Source of the DNA: Motacilla alba alba | Taxonomy: Eukaryota > Chordata > Aves > Passeriformes > Motacillidae | NCBI RefSeq assembly: GCF_015832195.1 | Contig: NC_052016.1 | Span: forward strand, 80,823,047-80,887,046 | Reading direction: 5' to 3' | Length of the DNA stretch: 64,000 nt | Shown here: piece by piece, positions 45,821 through 59,543 of the stretch | Layout: each line of letters starts with the position of its first letter | Position numbering within the stretch: position 1 is the stretch's first letter | Notes under the pieces: model-generated | Databases searched by the model: none | Seen by the model: only the letters and a program-made list of their open reading frames with translations | Told to the model about the DNA's origin: nothing | Position numbers and translations under genes: made by a program

Positions 45821-48721
45821 TGCTCCACAAAAATCTATTTACTGTTTACAGGGTGCCATCATTTCCCTAAATGTTCTCTTTTCCATTCTTCAAGCAGATA
45901 AAAGCATTGCCATAGGCAAAGAAAGAATATCCATGGTCAATCACCAGCTTTTGGAATGAATGCAAGCTTCTGCAGACATTTGGAATTATTTTTGTCACAT
46001 AACCGTTCAAGAAAACAAATATTTCTGCATTCAGCCTTAGAAAAATTACAGTCATAGCCTTTCAATATTTTCAGTAAAATTTTTCCTTTGTTCTAAGAAA
46101 ATGTTAGACTTTTTTTAATAATAAGAGAGCTCTATTACTGAGTTGCTAAATGACTGATTTGAAATTTTGTAGTGAAAACTGATTTTGAAAAATTTAGAGA
46201 TGAACTTTTGCAATCCTTACTGATTTGAAATTAGCTAAATAGAACAAGTAGTTTTTTATCCGAGAGAGGTATCTGACCTAACCACAGTAAATAAATATCA
46301 CACTGAAAATTCATGAAGAATGTCACAAAAGACAAGCATCACATGAAATGGGACCTCTGACAGAGCTGTTTTTGTTAAGTGGTAGCCAAATTGGCAATTA
46401 CTGGCAATTTGGCAAATATTGAGCCCAGAATTTAAAGTTCGCTTCTCCATTTTTTTTTTTAAATTGCTTTCTTAAAAACAGCTTTTAAAAAAATTAGAGA
46501 CATAAAAAGAGACAAACCTTATAGCTCACTAAAGAGTAGTCTATGACATACTATCTTTTCAAATATGTGATCAGTTATCATCAGAGAGTTGATTCTTAGA
46601 GTGGGCTGTGTCTGTACTCGGTGGGACTAACACTGGATTAGTCACCATGGCTACTAATAGTGTTGTTCTTTCAGGACAGATGGGATCATCACACTGGGAT
46701 CCTAGTGTCAGCAGGTGACCATGCTGATTTAATTTTTTTGTCTGTATAGTTCATGTTCCAAGTGAACTAACATTACCACTGTGCATAATCCTTCATCTTT
46801 TTTTTATTCCTAGCAGATATGATCTTCAAAACATTTCTCCTGACCTGCAGGAGTGCTGTAGGCACAGTAGGCACAGACCTGTGGGAAGTAGATGGTAGGA
46901 TAAGTGTGGATGTATAAATGCTGTTGATGTTCAGCTATGGTGATAAAGCCAAATTATCCCCTCCCCCCCAAAAAAAAACTTTTTTGGCAGATACAGTTTG
47001 ACTGTATTGCAATAATTAGATAAAGTATACAAATCTGCATGGAACAACAAAGAATAATTTTCAGTGTATATGGATTCTCAAATATCTTCCTAAAAATAAT
47101 ATCTTCATTTCAGCAACCACAGAATGACATGAAACCAATAATGGACTAAAGTCTACTTTCTATCACACAAATATTTTCTTCTCAAAGGCACAAACAGGAA
47201 ACATAAAGAGCTGAAATTTCTGTCAATAATTGTTACAGGTACAGCTCACCCAACTGGAACTCTCCTTAGCATACAATTTCAGTTTTCCTTCAACGCCCAA
47301 ACATATTTTATGTATGGCTCAGCAAGGATAATGTAAAACTTCCCTCTGAATGGTCCCACCATTGACAGCTGAAATGCATCAGTGCCTTAATATTTTTCAC
47401 TGGTATTATTATTAGCACCATTCTTATTGTTGTTGCTAGATTTTTTTATTATTGATTTTATTACCAAAAGTTTTTTTCATTTTGATACATTTGTTATTTG
47501 TTAGTGGTAAAAAAGATGAGGGGTTTTTTTGAATAATGAGATATTTTAACACCTTTGAAATATCCCACTTTGGATGAAAACTCAAATAATTAGTATCTCA
47601 GGCCTAACAGATTTTTTCAATAAATAAACAATATTTTTATTTTGTTCTTTATTTAATTTCTACATTTTCTTCTATATAATGTTATATATTTTACATCTAT
47701 ATAAGTGAGAATAAGAAAAAATCATATGATTTTTTAAACAATAGATTTTGCACAGTACCAAATTACAAAATTTAATGAGGATTTTTTCAATCTTTTTAGC
47801 TCTTTTTGTTAATGGGAAGTGGCAGAGAAGCCTGATATTGCTTCTGACTACAGGGAAGTACTCAAACTGTACAGCAGATTGTATTGAGCATAGCACTTTT
47901 ACCACATCACAAAATATGTTTAAGGTTATTCTGTTTAGTAAGTGCATAATCAAACATTTGTTTATCACAGAGGAGATTTTGGTGGCAGGTAGAAGAGGCA
48001 AACTGGACATGTTTTTTAAAGTATGTTTGGACTTGATTTTATTTCTATAATTAAATTATTACACTGGAATAGTACAAGGTGGTGTGTGGGTATTAAATAT
48101 AATAACTATACCTCACTTTCCACTTCCTGAGTTCTCCACCATTCTCATATGCATTTATCCTATCCTTTTACAGCAGCAGAAATCAATCTACAGGCAGCAT
48201 TGCAGATGATTTCTATTAGAAGTGTTTGTCCTTTGAACTTCATAGTGAAGAAACAAGACCTTGACATTGTCCATAACACTCTTCATTGCAGATTTCGGGG
48301 GCTTTTTTTTCTGAAGATTTGGGTTTTCCTTTGAATTTTTGGACTACATATCGTTAGATATCAGAGGAAGGTGTATGGATTTTAATTAATTACACATTTT
48401 CTTTTATTGTAGCATAGCATGACATGATCTGAAAACAGAAACCTTAAAATGTGTTTAAAATAAGACAAATGAGTATAGTAAGGTGCAAAATTAATAATCA
48501 AATCAAGAACATTAGGTAAAAATGAGATTAAATTTTTTTCCTTTAGTTGAGGGAATATTGCTTTAGGTTTCAGCTGGTAATTCTTATATAAGGAATTTGA
48601 AAGTCAAGAGGGAATGAATTTGGTGTGTATGTAAAGACAGGAGATTTCTCAAGTGTATAAAAATGAAATTTGAGCTATCTGCTTTAAACATGTATAGGTA
48701 TTTAAAGACTAAGCTGTTACT
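45821..48721. other. AT-rich non-coding stretch, no gene recognised
   Basis: 2.9 kb without recognisable features. Frames near 47672-48050 overlap on both strands and have no domains. Confidence 0.6.
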
Positions 48722-49037
48722 TGTTGTGATGAGTTTTGTTTTCTTAATATGATAATTGTTTGATTTGTAATCTCCTTGTGCTGCCCTTTGGTCTCTGCCC
48801 TTTTCCCAGAACTTCCTGTACTCCTCCTGGCAGAAAATGCCATTCCCTTCCTAAAAACTGCCTTCTCAAGAAACTTCTCTGTTAGTTTAGTATTTCTCTA
48901 AACTTCTTTAGTTCACTGAAACTGTCCTTTTCCCTTGGGATTCTTCATTGGGTAATATTTGAATGCCCGCCTTGTTTGTTATCTCTAGTTCTCCTGATTT
49001 TTTGAATTCTGTATCCTCCCCTGTGACTCTTCCCCGT

Positions 49038-49045
49038 TATATAAG
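49038..49045 (+). promoter_or_regulatory. TATA box of the 48.7 kb LTR
   Basis: tatataag in a GC-rich context, 59 bp before the start of the polyadenylation signal. It would drive transcription rightward if still active; activity is not known. Confidence 0.55.
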
Positions 49046-49103
49046 CTATTGTCTGCCCCGACATCAGGGTCCTGGAGAAACCAAAAGGGGAACGGTAACA
49101 TCA

Positions 49104-49109
49104 AATAAA
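49104..49109 (+). terminator. Polyadenylation signal of the 48.7 kb LTR
   Basis: Canonical aataaa within 'catcaaataaaagtacccca'. Confidence 0.55.
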
Positions 49110-49225
49110 AGTACCCCAGGATCCGTGACTGCTGCTTCTGTTTTTGCGCTGTGCCTTCCCTGGCAGCTGGGGATCAGCGGAGCAGAGAGGGGCTGTGGCT
49201 GCCTGTTACCACCTAGCCGGGACAA

Positions 49226-52200
49226 GCTACAGTTACTGAGCAGTTGTTATGTCACTCTTCATAATTGCAGAGCCTGTAGGACTCATCAGAGGCAGGGACT
49301 TGAGGACCTGCAGAGTGAAGAATAAACTATTTGGAGAAAAGTCTAAGATGAATTTGGGGAAGCATGGAGAGGAGATCAAGGACGTAACTGTGAAAAAGAG
49401 TGGTGATTGCGTAGAAGGAAGATGCCATATCAGCCTTCTTGCCTTTTGCTGTTGAGAAAGAGAAAGAGAATTGGAACACTGGGGAGGCTGTAGTGTCCTA
49501 CACTCTGCTGGGGGCTTGAAGGAAGATAGAAGGGAATGTACCAAAATTCAGGAGCACAGTGCAAAATTGAGTGAAAATGAATAAAAACAGGAAGGAGGAC
49601 AATAGTCCAATACTGGATGGGACTATAGTATTGGGTAGGACACTGATTTGAAGGTATTTCAAGAGCAACAGAAATTATGGTAGAGATGAAAATCAAAATG
49701 AGATCCATAAGCAGTCATGAGTAAATGCAGAGTGTCTTAACAAAATGTAAATCAGGGAGATAAAAAAAGCACAAATTATTGAACAAAATTTCAACAATCA
49801 TTCCCAGTCATCCTGCTTCAGGCTTAAACAAGACATGAACAGTACTTTTGACAAATGAGTATGCCTTTGTTACAAAGTAGAATTAACCATGGCAAAAAAA
49901 GTTGGAGACATGTAAAAGTAAATAAAAAGTAATCTTGTTTTATGAATGAAGGCTAAATGTAATTTAAGGTTTAATGTAAATATACTTGATGATGAAAACT
50001 TAAAATTTTTAGACTGTTTGGTTCTATGAAATTGCATTCAGAAATTTTATAGAAATTGATTGATTAGTGCTTAGCAAATAGGAAGAAAGAAATCCCAATA
50101 AAACCCAAGCAACATAGGCTAAAATTATATCATCTTAAAAATTCTGTAAACATTTTTTAATACAGTAGCATTTATAAAATCTGTTAAGCGATATAGTACT
50201 AGGCAAGATTCCAAGGACAGGCTTTAATTTTGGCAAGATGCTGCAGTGTGATAGGATTCTACTTTCATCAGTCTAATACATTTTAATGGTGTCATATTAG
50301 TCAGTCTTAACAACACTTTTAGTCACCAGTGTTTGAGACCATGTCAGAAGATATCTCTAGAGGTTACAGGTACTAGATGTTGCTCAGCCCTGAAGGTAGT
50401 GTATGTGTTTTCTTTATCCCTGTTTCATTTTTAGATCACTATTGTTTTCCAGTAAGCTTATACATGACAAAATTCTTTGCAAAGCAAAACATATCTCAGT
50501 TTTCAAAAAGCATGATAATATGTATTCAGAAGTATGAACTTAAAGTGATGAGTACAAAAGAAGAATGCTCATAGTAGACAAATTACTGCAAATTTTATGA
50601 AAAAAAAAATACAAAGAAAGAAAGACTTGTTATAAAGCACAGAAAGCCTATGCCAGCTCACTTACTGCAACAATGCTTCAAACCAAACCCTACACATTGT
50701 GGCATACTTCACTTGTGTCTGAATATGTCCACCTTTGGGCACACCTTTAAGAGTGGTCCATTGCTCACATTAAGGATCTGTTCAGTAATTTCCTCATTTC
50801 TAAAGAACTCACATGTTTTATTCTTCTGTAGAAAACAAGTAACAAGATGTAATGGGAGACCACTGGCTCATGATTGATATATTCCTGACACTAAGCTAGG
50901 ATGAAACTTGGATACAGTGACTGAAGATGTGCTCTCATATAGAAGGAAAACTTTTGCTTATCTTAACAAAACAATTGCATATGTGGCCTTGTCCTGTCAC
51001 TACTTTTGGCACCTTGACAAACAGTAATGATTGGTATGGTCCCTTGGCCTGTTTTCACATGCATGTGTCTGTCTAGCTATCTGTCTGTGTGGTGCGTGCA
51101 TGTGTGAACATAAATAAATAAATGTATCTAAAAATGAAAAGGATGGTCTGCTAAAGGAAGCATCCAGAAAATCCTCTCCCCTAAAAATCTGTGTTCTTAT
51201 ATCAATATCCCTCATCTACAAATATATTCCAAATATTGAAAATAAAATCCACAATAAATTAGTGTCTGTCATAATTGCTCTTCTTCCCAAAAAGAAAAGA
51301 AAACAAAACTAAAAACTCCACCCACCCAAAACTAAACATAAAAGTAAAAAAAAAGAAGAAAAAATAAAGAGGGAGGTCTGTGAATGTTAAAAAAAAATAC
51401 ATAAATTCTTCAAGGCTAAAACCTTTGTCTTGCACAACTGACAAAACAAAGGGTTTTTTTAAATAAATATTCCGTTTCGAGTCCTATCTGCTTTATAGAA
51501 GCCTTGACTTCTGACTTACTGTGTGTTCTAACAAGTGAAAAACTAGTCTATGATAGCTTTCTGAGGAGTGTGATATTCAGTTCACTGTCTTGAACTTACA
51601 TTTTAGTGGAATATCTGATTCCCAGTGTCCACATACTTTGACAACATATCTGTCAAAATAGCTGCTGCTGTCATTTTTCAGTGTATTAAATAGGATTAGA
51701 TAATTTTTCAGAAATAGAAGCTTTTGTGACTAATCCTTTATGTGAAAATCTGTGATTTTTTTGAATGAAAATAAATAAATGTTCAATCTTTTTAGTGTTG
51801 TGACCAATATTTTGTATTCTCCTTCCATTTTACATTATACATATTTTTCTGTTGTATACCCTCACAAGTACCAGGAACAGAATAAGGAATGCTGTCCTCA
51901 TTTTCTATACTATCGATGCAATGTTTTGGCATACAGTGCCAAAGGCACTCTTTGATTTCTATCTCAAGCAGATTTTATCAACATCTTCTGGGCATTTAGA
52001 CCATGTCTACATTTATTTATTAATATACATCACAATGCTCCACAGGGCTCTGATCTATGATCATACTGCCAAGCAGCTGCTTGGAGCATGCCCTCATCAA
52101 CATCTCAGTTGTTTCGTTGAATTTCATTTCACCTCATTTTAGATTTGTATAATGCAAAAAACCTACCACTAGAACTAGTTTTCTAGATGTGATATTCTTT

Positions 52201-55200
52201 ATCCAAGACATAACTGTTTTTTACCAAGGGCAGGTTGAAATTCTAGGGTTACTAATGAATATTGGCTCTGGACATCACTGGGAAATCTGGGCAAATAAAC
52301 TATTTTGATATTCAGTGTTTCAAAACTCTGAATTTACAAAGAACTTAAAAATGTAGTTTGTTGATGGGAAAGAAAAAAATTGAAAGTGAGGAAGAAAATA
52401 ATTAGAATAATATGTGATAATCACATAAATAATTGATATAAAATAATGATCAGAGGATTAAATTCTTGAGATGCAGCTAGCTAGGACAGTTCCTAAATTT
52501 TTGCATTTTTTTACTAAAGCTATTGCAGCTGCCTAATCACAGAGCTCTGTCAGCTGTTTTACAGGGTAGCAAAGGGCCATGAAGTCTGCTACTTGTAAAC
52601 AGTGTTAATATGTTTGCGATTCAACCTAAAGAGTTGATTTGAGTTTTAGTATTTCAGTATTTACCTTGAAAGAATTAAGCATAGTCCTCATAAGTACATA
52701 TAGTGTTTACTAAATACATTTAAAATAATATTTTTAAATAATCTCCATATTTGTGCACTCTGGACCTGCAGGTTTTCTCCTGCATAAACATATCTGAATT
52801 TTCATGTAAAATGTTTACAACATAACTCTACTGACTCTTGCAAAAAAGTTATTAAAAAACTTTATTTTTTCCTATTGGTATAGAACACAATGCTGTTCTC
52901 CCACTGGCTCTCCAACATTCTTGAACTCTATAACTTGTCTTCTGTATCTCAGCCCCAAGCTGGCAGAGAGGAAAAGCAAGAATTCCCAGACCAGAGTTGT
53001 TTTGCTTTACATGTTTAATGCACAACCAAAGTGCTTATTACCCTCAACAGACTATAAAAGGAGTCTGCTTGATAAAATCAAATGTCAATGCTAATAAGTT
53101 GGTCATCTAAAATAAGATTACATAAATTGAATCCAGCTGACAATTTGATATTTTTTGGTTTCTTTGGAGTTTTTTTCCCCCTTAAGTAAACATGTAAAAG
53201 AAAAATATTCTGAGACTATCAGATACATATGTAGAAAATACAGCAGGGAAGAAAATGCACTGCAGTAGGAGTCTCATTATCCTGAGATCTGAGATACATA
53301 ATATCAGGTCATTAAAGTTTTTATTATCTTCTACCCTGTCTTTCCATTCCATTCAGACATAAGTTTCTCATGGTCTTATTATGTGTGGTGCAGGATAGAA
53401 ATTTATGAATCTCTATCTACTACAGAAATAGGAAGACATTACAAAATCCTTAAAATGAAGTGGTGAAGGGGTCTTTCACTTTTCTGGTAGTAACTATAAT
53501 ATATTTAACTTATGACTAGTGATTTTAGAAAAGACAATAACAAGGAGAGCATCATGACAACATTAAAAATTGCAAATAATTATAAATTTAAGGAAAAGAA
53601 GATAGGGTTTGAGGGATATTATAAATGGAAACAGATCTGCCTCTTTCTTTTCTCTCTTACACTTCAATTCCCATGTCCCTTAAAATGTGAGAACCTGGTA
53701 GGTGTCTCTGTCAGAGAGCAAAGCCTTATGCACTGAGCTGGAAACCCTGGGATTTTTTCTTTCATCCTTGCACCCAGACAAGTTCCTCACTCACATATGT
53801 TTTGGAGCTCTTCTCCAAGCAAGGGAGATAATGTCTCATCTTCAGTTCCTTGCCTTCTCCATCACAGAGTGGCAATACCTTGAAAATAGCACTAACTGGG
53901 TGTATCTAAGCAGGGCCAAGGCAGGAAACTCTTCAAGAGAATGTGTCTCTGTTATTCAAGTAATTAAAATATGTATGTCTAACCTAGCAGAGAAGTTATA
54001 ATTCATTTCTGTAATGGTGAAGGCCTTGCTCAGAATAGAAATTAAATACTTCACAAAAAAGGCCAGAAATAAACCACCTATTTTTCACATGCTCTTGCAG
54101 ACATTATTGGCTTTGGAGAAGTAAATTGTTAACTCCCATAAGACCAGAGTTTCATCATAATTCATTCAAATATTATTTAATTTACTCTGAATATTTGTAT
54201 ATTTTATAAAAAAGGTTAAAACTCCTGTGGTGTTTGGTTGTCCATTTGAGAGCATCTAACATGGTGCTAAACAGTTTACAACTTTTAAGTTTTCACTTGA
54301 AATACTATTGGATTGCATATTTGAGATTTTTTTCCTGAGTCGTCTTCTGTTCAGGGGATTCTTTTGAAATGAGCGAATTTTTTCATCCTTGAAAACTAAT
54401 CTGTGACTGGGGAATAGCATGGGAATCTTCCAGAAAAGTATTTTTTGTACAGTTACCTATAAATCCATTTATTCTGTAAATGCAGAGAGACAGATTTCCT
54501 TCCTTTAATGCCTAGAAATTTAGCCTGCTTTTTGCCCTTATACTCACTATTAGTCCTACATAATGTTATTTGTCAGGGTCAACCTCTTAACTTTGTCAAA
54601 ATCAGTAGTATTTTTTTCTTCCCTTACACTTTGCTTTTATTCTTATGGTCAAAAACAGTTAAGTAGAAGTACAATAATTTTTTAAGCTATTTAAGCTACT
54701 ATCTGAACAAAATGCACATCACTTATAGCAGCTGATTGTTTAAAAAATAGATGCATGTGCTATTTGATTTTTTTGTTCACTAGAATTACTTTCTTTTTCC
54801 CTTCTTAACAAAAAATTCTCTTCTTTTGATCTTATTCAGAAAAGCAGTAATTCTTTTTTAGGACACTTGAAACCCTCAATAGATGCTGATTTTTCCACAA
54901 CATCTGCCATGTTCCTATTTTTCCGTGCTGAACAGACGTTTTTTAAAAGTAAATGCAGAGCAAAACAGATTTTGCTAAACCTTAATTAGCATTTTTATAA
55001 AATACTTCACCCATAGAATTTAATAGCTGAACTCTTTATAGCATGACTGGCTTAGCCCAACAGTAGATATATTGACATCTTACTTTTCAACTGGATAGAG
55101 ATTGCTAGACTTGATTTAACCATTCATGTGCTTTAGAGCTAAATTTTAAACCACTGTGCACTTCTAATTGTATCAGCACTCCTTTAACTTCTTATAATAC

Positions 55201-55341
55201 CAAGACAATGAAAACCTTATATTGTCCTGCCCTTCTTACAACAAATACTCAGTAGTGAGTACATAGGGCATTTTATCATGAGGGCTTTGTAACTCAAGGG
55301 CAAGATTCCCTTTGAAATACTGGTACGTTGAAACACATAAC
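49226..55341. other. AT-rich non-coding stretch, no gene recognised
   Basis: 6.1 kb. The first 300 bp (49226-49530) is purine-rich and may be a flank or internal remnant of the preceding LTR. The rest is AT-rich with no supportable gene. A (GT)/(CTGT)-rich patch at 51055-51105 is short and imperfect. A 99-codon plus frame (53702-54001) has no recognised domain. Confidence 0.55.
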
Positions 55342-55372
55342 TTATATATTATATATATATATATATATATAA
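55342..55372. repeat. (AT)n microsatellite
   Basis: About 30 bp of alternating a/t with one interruption near the left end. It is self-complementary and explains overlapping Ile/Tyr-rich frames on both strands at 55236-55553. Confidence 0.92.
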
Positions 55373-58300
55373 ATTGCCATAAAAATACTCCATATATATT
55401 ATTTAGACAGAAAGCTGTGTTTGCAGTAAAACCTCCTTTGCCTTCAAAAAGTGACAACTTTTTCAGAATAATTTCTGTGCTGACAATAAAAGTCCCCCAA
55501 CTCTTCACAAATAGGACAGTCAGATAATTTTTTTTCCCAGCTGAAGCTGCCATAATAATTTGAAATACATTTCATTATATTCATTTTTTCTCAGTGTCGC
55601 ATATTCCCATTCACTGTGATGGCCAAGCTGCATCTATGATGATATGAGAAAGAAAAATACACCACCATGAAAAAGAGCTCCCGGGTGCATCACTTGTCAG
55701 ACAGTATAACTGAAGAGGACTGCTTTCTGGTAGGAAATATGATGTACAAAAGAGTTCAAGAGTGTTCAAATGAGCTGCCACTAAAGCATCTCTGAAAATG
55801 CAGAAGTATTTCGTCAATATTGTTGTTGGATGTTAGAAAAGATTCTGTCACTTTCAGTATTTTGGTCTTGTTTCCAGATAATCTCTGCTTAATTCTGAAA
55901 GAGAGAATATTTATTTCTACTATTATGATGATGTTAGCCTTTTTAACTGTCACAGTTTAAAATAAAACAAAAAAGGAAAAGAGAAACATATATTCTGTTA
56001 ATGAATTCTCATCACATTGGATTGTTTCTGACAATGAAAGAATATTAGGCATATTCTAGCTGTTCTATTACATTTGAAAATTAGCATGTTTCATATGCTA
56101 GAAAACAACTTTTATAATGACAATGTAAGTTATATTTAGTTCAGCTTTCACAATTTCTCTTTCATTGATATTTGCTTCCATAAATGTCTTAAACTTGAGA
56201 TTTTTTTTCAATAATTTTTTACATGGCAGCCTTTCTATAATGGTATTATTTTCTTAAAAGGCATTGCAGTGGAGGAACCCAGCTTTAAAAATTTTGAAAG
56301 AGGTAACATTTTCAATATTTTATCACCTCTGCATGTCTAAAATAAAATCTCTCAAAATTAATTCTATTTCTGCACCACAGAATAATTGCATTTTTTTTCT
56401 TGCATCAGTTGCATCTAACTAAATATTACCTAAATTATTACTATTCTCTCCAGTTAATTTCTTTTTTCTTCTAGAAGTTGTCTCATCTACCAGCTCATCT
56501 GTTACATAGACAATACAGTATCCAGCTTTTAAGTACTCACAGATCCTTATCTTTTCCTAAGTTCCTACAGATCACCTCAACTTTATTAATATTATTGACA
56601 TTTTCAAATAGCTAAGGGATGTGCTTCTTTCAGCATGTCCATAGCACCCAATACAATCAATATTTAGGTTGAGGATTGTCTAAGAGACTGGGTTTTTTTC
56701 AAATTTCACTGTTGTTGGGATTTTTTGTTATTATTATTTGGTTTAGGTTTGGAGGTTTTGTTTAGTTAGTTTCTGATTTGTTTTTTAGTTTTGCTTGTTG
56801 GCTTAGTGGGGGGGTTCTGTTTTGGTTTTCCCACAAAAACTTTCAGCTGTTACATGTGGAAGCTCTGGAAAAAGATTCTTCCTGTCTCCCTGAAATTAGA
56901 GTTCTGCAAAGTCCCAGGGTTCCCTGTGTTGCCAAATGCCTTACACAGCTGAAGGTTGTTCTGAAATGTCTCTTAATTGAGCTTGATCTCTGCAGACGAG
57001 TGCACTTCACAGGCACATTTCTATAGTAGAATGAAAAAAAACTGAAAAAAAAGTACTGACTCCTTGTTTTGCACAGCAGAGCTTATGTTAGGTCAGACTG
57101 CCCAAGGCTTTCTGACAGAAGCTAGAATATGTCAAGCACAGTAAGGAAAGATTTTGGGGTTTTTTTTGTTTTATCTTTCAATTAGCTCATACTTGAAAAT
57201 ACGGCTTGGAGGTCAGATCAACATCTCTGTCTAGGTAAAACTGTTTCCAAGTTCAATTTATCTGAATCATTCTATTGTTTAATTATGTATTTGTTAACAA
57301 ATACATAAACTAAAACATCTTTCAACAGATACTCTTTGGGAGAAGATGAGGGAAGTGTAAGAATGAAATACCTCATCTGCCTAGCTTCCAGAAGTATAGA
57401 TTCTTCATAAAAATCTGTTATCATATGTTACCCAAGAAAACAATTTATAAACAGGATAGTTTGTAACTTACTTTATTGCAGAAGAACTGAAAAAGTGGAA
57501 AGCTGGACATTCAAATATCTCTCACCTGTCTTGTAACTGTGAATACAACTGTTCTGCTTGAGCCCTAGACCTGCCTAGAATGTCCAAACAAAACCGTAAG
57601 AACTTCGAAGCTGCTGGTTTGATTTCCCTTTGATTCTGGTCATACTGCTGTAAAAGTCTGCAGGCATTTTTTGCCCTCATTATTCAAGTTTCATGTTGTT
57701 TAACTGTCTTGTTGTATTTAGGTAAAAAATGTGAATTAAAGTAAAAAGAAAATGTAACTGGTTTTAAGGTAAGAAAATGTTAATATAGTTATAAGTTATT
57801 TATTCATAGTATTAGACATTCTTTCCCCCCTTTATCAGTTTCTTTACTTCATCTTTTTTTCCATCTTAGTCTCTTTTTCTCCCAGACCAATACATCATAC
57901 TTTCCTTTCTTATGCATTTTTCTTATCCCAACTGTAATTGTTACATTTGTTATATGAATTCCTCTCATATGCAGAACTCATAATCATAGCTTGCTTTTCC
58001 TCACTCAAGTTTTGATTTTTGAAAGCAGACATACACCTGATTTGGAACATTTTAGAAGCTAGTAGAAATCATTCATTGTTAAGCTAAGAGAAAAATGTAG
58101 TTACTCTGAATTTCCGTGAGCTCTCGTCAAAAAGAGGCGATGCTCTTACCTCAAATTCTTACCTTGCATTATAAATTTCCTAGATTCTGCTTCTTAACTG
58201 TCCTTTTAGTTCTTCTTGCAGTTTTGTGTGACATGCAGTGCAAGACTCTTAACGTCATCCGTTGCCAGTATAATAGTCATAATATAGGGAGATAGCAGAA

Positions 58301-58639
58301 GAGATTTTGTACTTTTAGAGTCCAGCTGCATTACTGATAGAGATAACAGGGCTAGTCATGTGTGCAAAGCTACTTCTTTTGTCAGTAATTCCTGGGTGAT
58401 GTAGGACCTCACCAGCAAGTCATCTGAAGATATGAATTAATAGACTGCCTTGAGAAAATAGAATACTTGGAAAGAGGTAGCTGACTAAATCTTCCTATTG
58501 AATATTTCACTCATTTTGCAAGAGTCATCCAGGCGATAACTTTGGGCAGCTCTAGAATTCCATACATACATGTCCTGCTGTGCCCAGCCCAATTTCTACA
58601 CCCAAATTTCTTGACTGAAGGAATGGATTGAGGGATTGA
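55373..58639. other. AT-rich non-coding stretch, no gene recognised
   Basis: 3.3 kb without supportable genes. It contains a perfect 26-bp palindrome at 57283-57308. An 82-codon plus frame (56778-57026) has no recognised domain. Confidence 0.6.
57283..57308. repeat. Perfect 26-bp palindrome
   Basis: The left arm ttatgtatttgtt is followed without spacer by its exact reverse complement. Beyond it the flanks ('tattgttta' and 'actaaaac') remain partly complementary, so a longer imperfect cruciform is possible. Confidence 0.93.
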
Positions 58640-59338
58640 GTGAATATATTGAGAGCAGTGCTGAGAAGAAGGACTTGAGGTAGTCGGTGGATGAGAAGCT
58701 CAACATGACCCAGCAATATGCACCCAAAAATCCAACCACATCCTGGGCTGCATTAAAGAAGTGTGGCTGGCAAGACAAGAGAGATGATTCACCTCCTCTA
58801 CTCAGCTCTCAAGAGATCCCGCAGTAGAGTACTTCATCCAGCTCTGGAGCCTCCAACATAGAAGGACATGGACCTCTTGGAGTGAATCCAGATGAGGGGC
58901 AAGATGATGTTTTATCTCACGGTCCAGCACCTCTCCTATGGAGACAGGTTGAGAGAGTTGGGGTTTTTCAACCTGTGGAAAAAGAAGCTCTGGCAAGACC
59001 TTTAACAGCCTCCAGTCCCTAAAGCAGACCTACAGTAAAGTGTTAGGACTTTTTACAAGGGCATGTAGTAACAGGACTAGGGGTAATGTCTTTAAACTGA
59101 AAGAGGGTTTAGATTTAGATTAGCTATTGAAAGAAATTCTTTACTGTGAGGGTGTTGAGGCACCAGAAGATGTTGCCCTGAGAAAATATGGTTGCCCCAT
59201 CCCTGGTAGTTGAAGCCAACTTGTATGGGATTGTGAGAAACCTGGTCTAGTGAAAAATGTCCCTGTCCATGGCAGGGGGCTTCAAACTTGATGCTCTCTG
59301 AGGCTCCTTCCAACTCAAATCATTCTACAATTCTTTGA
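58640..59338 (+). mobile_element. CR1 LINE, 3' 700 bp, plus orientation
   Basis: One of the two longest CR1 copies here. In order: 'gatgagaagctcaacatgac', 'catcctgggctgcattaaag', 'ctactcagctctcaagagat', 'gtacttcatccagctctgga', 'aagaaattctttactgtgag', 'ccatggcagggggcttcaaa', and the end 'attctacaattctttgat', the 8-bp-repeat-like CR1 terminus. The element is 5'-truncated. Minus frames across it are antisense artefacts. Confidence 0.95.
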
Positions 59339-59398
59339 TAAACACCCTTGGTGGGGTGTTCCAAATAGTCATCATTATATATTCCATTTTATCTATAA

Positions 59399-59543
59399 GG
59401 AAAGGAAAGGAAAGGAAAGGAAAGGAAAGGAAAGGAAAGGAAAGGAAAGGAAAGGAAAGGAAAGGAAAGGAAAGGAAAGGAAAGGAAAGGAAAGGAAAGG
59501 AAAGGAAAGGAAAGGAAAGGAAAGGAAAGGAAAGGAAAGGAAA
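59399..59543 (+). repeat. Perfect (GGAAA)29 pentanucleotide array
   Basis: One hundred and forty-five base pairs of uninterrupted ggaaa, the same unit and strand as the 37972-38171 array, starting 60 bp after the 3' end of a CR1 copy. The 77-codon plus frame 59335-59568 is an artefact of the repeat. Confidence 0.97.

Larger units (their letters stand above)
48722..49225 (+). mobile_element. Probable ERV LTR with readable promoter and poly-A signal, plus
   Basis: A GC-richer island starting tgttgtgatgagttttgttt. It has a pyrimidine-rich U3, a TATA box (tatataag, 49038-49045), and aataaa at 49104-49109, 59-66 bp downstream. A U5-like GT-rich segment follows ('gactgctgcttctgtttttg'). The spacing of TATA to polyadenylation signal fits a short retroviral R region. 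The right end (about 49170-49225) is uncertain and no clear primer-binding site was recognised. A 120-codon plus frame (48963-49325) covers the TATA box and is not considered a gene. Confidence 0.65.

Noticed and set aside
45510..45959. Frames of 106 (minus) and 112 (plus) codons
   Set aside because: Both are produced by A/C low-complexity sequence within and beside an LTR.
46590..46720. Possible inverted-repeat element around 'caccatgg'
   Set aside because: The arms (aacactggattagt and actaatagtgtt) match only imperfectly, and no terminal duplication was found.
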